A stretch of 64,000 nt of DNA from Bradyrhizobium sp. CCGB01 (GTDB lineage: Bacteria; Pseudomonadota; Alphaproteobacteria; Rhizobiales; Xanthobacteraceae). The DNA lies in contig NZ_JANADK010000001.1 of assembly GCF_024199795.1 (NCBI RefSeq), positions 4,836,001-4,900,000 of the forward strand, written 5' to 3'. A program made the translations under genes and the position numbers. The notes under the pieces are model-generated. The model had not been told where the DNA came from. It worked only from the letters and a program-made list of their open reading frames with translations, and ran no database searches. This document shows, piece by piece, positions 62,788 through 64,000 of the stretch (position 1 is its first letter; each line of letters opens with the position of its first letter).

Positions 62788-63780
62788 ATGGGTCGGACGT
62801 CAATATTCCTGCTTTCCGCGGCCGCTTCCGTGCTCGCCGGCACGGTTCCAGCACTCAGCGCCTGGCAGCCACAGAAGCCGATCGAGTTCGTGGCGACCGC
62901 GGGACCGGGCGGCGGCACCGACAACCTCGCCCGCGCCGTGCAGAACATCATCACCAAGCACAAGCTGACGGAACAGCCGATCGTTGTCGTCAACAAGGGC
63001 GGCGGCAGCGGCGCCGAGGGCTATGTCTACGGCAAGGCCTCCGCGGGCGATCCCTACAAGGTGATCTTCGGCACGTCGAACGCCTGGCAGCAGCCGCTCG
63101 TCTCCAAGGTCGCCTTCAACTACACCGATCTCACCCCGATCGCAGCGATGGCGCAGGACGAGTTCCTGCTCTGGGTCAAGCAGGACTCTCCTTTCAAGAC
63201 GGCGGGAGACTATCTGAAGGCGGCCGCAGCGGGCGAATTCAAGATGGGCGGCGCGCAGTCCAAGGACACCGACGAGGTGCTGACGCGCATGATCGAGAAG
63301 GCGGGCAGGGTCAAGCTGACCTACATCCCCTTCAAGAGCGGCGCGGAGACCGCGGTGCAGCTCGCCGGCGGACACCTCGATTCCCACGTCAACAATCCCA
63401 GCGAAAGCCTCGGGCAATGGCGCGGCGGAACGCAGCGGCCGCTTTGCGTTTTCAGCCCCAAGCGGCTGGCGCAGGGCGCCAAGGTCACGGCGACCGAAGG
63501 CTGGGGCGACGTTCCGACCTGCGTCGAGCAAGGGCTCGACATCAAGCAATACGAGCAGCCGCGCACGGTGTGGCTGCCCGGCAAGGTCACCCCGGACCAG
63601 GCGGCGTTCTATGTCGACCTGATGAAGAAGGTGCAGGCGACGCCGGAGTGGAAGGACTACATCGAGAAGACGTCCCAGGTCGACACGTTCCTGACCGGCG
63701 CCGAGTTCGACAAGTTCATCAAGGAAGACCTCGAGCACGTCCGGCAGGTCGCGGGCGAGCAGGGCTGGCTGGTCAAATGA
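62788..63780 (+). CDS. Tripartite tricarboxylate transporter substrate-binding protein (Bug/TctC family)
   Basis: A 330-residue periplasmic receptor. A signal peptide covers residues 1-25 (FLLSAAASVLAGTVPALSAW). The mature protein opens with KPIEFVATAGPGGGTDNLAR, the family hallmark, and VVNKGGGSGAEGYVYG follows. The ligand should be a carboxylate such as citrate, tartrate or an aromatic acid. It starts 55 bases after the CoA-transferase with GGAGGAAATC. A TctB-like membrane subunit follows after 150 bases. Confidence 0.93.
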   Translation: MGRTSIFLLSAAASVLAGTVPALSAWQPQKPIEFVATAGPGGGTDNLARAVQNIITKHKLTEQPIVVVNKGGGSGAEGYVYGKASAGDPYKVIFGTSNAWQQPLVSKVAFNYTDLTPIAAMAQDEFLLWVKQDSPFKTAGDYLKAAAAGEFKMGGAQSKDTDEVLTRMIEKAGRVKLTYIPFKSGAETAVQLAGGHLDSHVNNPSESLGQWRGGTQRPLCVFSPKRLAQGAKVTATEGWGDVPTCVEQGLDIKQYEQPRTVWLPGKVTPDQAAFYVDLMKKVQATPEWKDYIEKTSQVDTFLTGAEFDKFIKEDLEHVRQVAGEQGWLVK

Positions 63781-63828
63781 GGCGGGGCGCCAGCTTGGAT
63801 ATGCGCCGGGCTTGTCCACGAACTCCGC

Positions 63829-63873
63829 TGTCGTCCCTGCCTGGTGCGCAATTGCGCACGAGGCAGCGACGAC
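63829..63873. repeat. Short form of the dispersed hairpin element
   Basis: TGTCGTCCCTGCCTGGTGCGCA is mirrored by TGCGCACGAGGCAGCGACGAC around the centre of TGCGCAATTGCGCA. It matches the left end of the 159-base element at 18112-18270. It lies inside the TTT gene cluster. Confidence 0.7.
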
Positions 63874-63931
63874 GCCGGTTTCTGGGCAAGGACACGTGCG
63901 CCATAACTGCGACGCCAGAGCGGAGCTCCCC

Positions 63932-64000
63932 ATGATATCGCGCCGCGCGCTTGAACTTGCGACCGCCGTCCTCACCGGCAGCTTTGGTGTGGTCGTCGTC
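63932..64000 (+). CDS. TctB-like small membrane subunit, partial (runs off right edge)
   Basis: Twenty-three codons from an ATG at 63932, preceded by CGGAG: MISRRALELATAVLTGSFGV then VVV. A short basic lead followed by a helix, with ISRRALELATA, is typical of the small subunit (TctB) of TTT transporters. This fits its place directly after a TctC-type receptor gene. The TctA permease would be expected beyond the window. Confidence 0.6.
   Translation, partial: MISRRALELATAVLTGSFGVVVV

Overview
The window looks like chromosomal sequence from an alphaproteobacterium, most likely Bradyrhizobium or a close relative. This is inferred from several things seen in the sequence: high GC content, a complete SUF operon ordered desulfurase-sufB-C-D-S-T-A, a class I PHA synthase, Omp25-type beta-barrel proteins, a tripartite tricarboxylate transporter, and short hairpin-forming intergenic repeats of a style common in Bradyrhizobium. 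No tRNA, rRNA, CRISPR array, insertion sequence or prophage was recognised. Genes are dense and lie on both strands.

Region 1 to 11 kb: the first codons of a LodA-like quinoprotein oxidase (edge), a chemoreceptor, DoxX, an MFS carrier, tyrS divergent from anmK, a GST-sugE pair behind a triplicated operator, an alpha/beta hydrolase, and a membrane LytTR regulator divergent from an acyltransferase. Region 11 to 18 kb: the SUF iron-sulfur assembly operon. Region 18 to 31 kb: a TfoX-like protein with a lysine-rich tail, a FabA-like protein without its catalytic histidine, a diguanylate cyclase, a DEAD-box helicase, an AraC regulator beside a secreted caspase-fold protein, a flavin monooxygenase, two outer membrane proteins and several small or unknown proteins. 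Region 31 to 42 kb: parE, DedA, a Tat-type metallo-hydrolase, the paiB-argC-argC cluster, a methyltransferase, a carbamoyltransferase-like protein, MAPEG and phaC. Region 42 to 50 kb: a lipoprotein, an aminotransferase, homoserine dehydrogenase, glpX, a DUF4261 protein, a HAD enzyme and a TauE permease. Region 50 to 64 kb: a TetR-controlled RND pump, a LysR regulator, an OxlT-like MFS carrier with three tiny downstream genes, a second metallo-hydrolase, a VOC protein, and a GntR-controlled cluster (crotonase, CoA-transferase, TTT transporter) running off the right edge.

The most notable signal is upstream of paiB-argC-argC. A good sigma-70 promoter is followed at once by a 25-codon ORF with five consecutive arginine codons, and then by mutually exclusive 1:2, 2:3 and 3:4 RNA hairpins, the last with a pyrimidine-rich tail. 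This has the logic of a ribosome-mediated arginine attenuator. The first argC downstream is interrupted by a one-base expansion of a G run, while a second argC of a different type follows intact. Other leads are the FabA-like His-to-Leu change, three sets of repeated operator sequences beside regulators or promoters, a crotonase without both usual glutamates, and the small proteins linked to the OxlT-like carrier.

All calls were made by reading the sequence. No database search or structure prediction was run.
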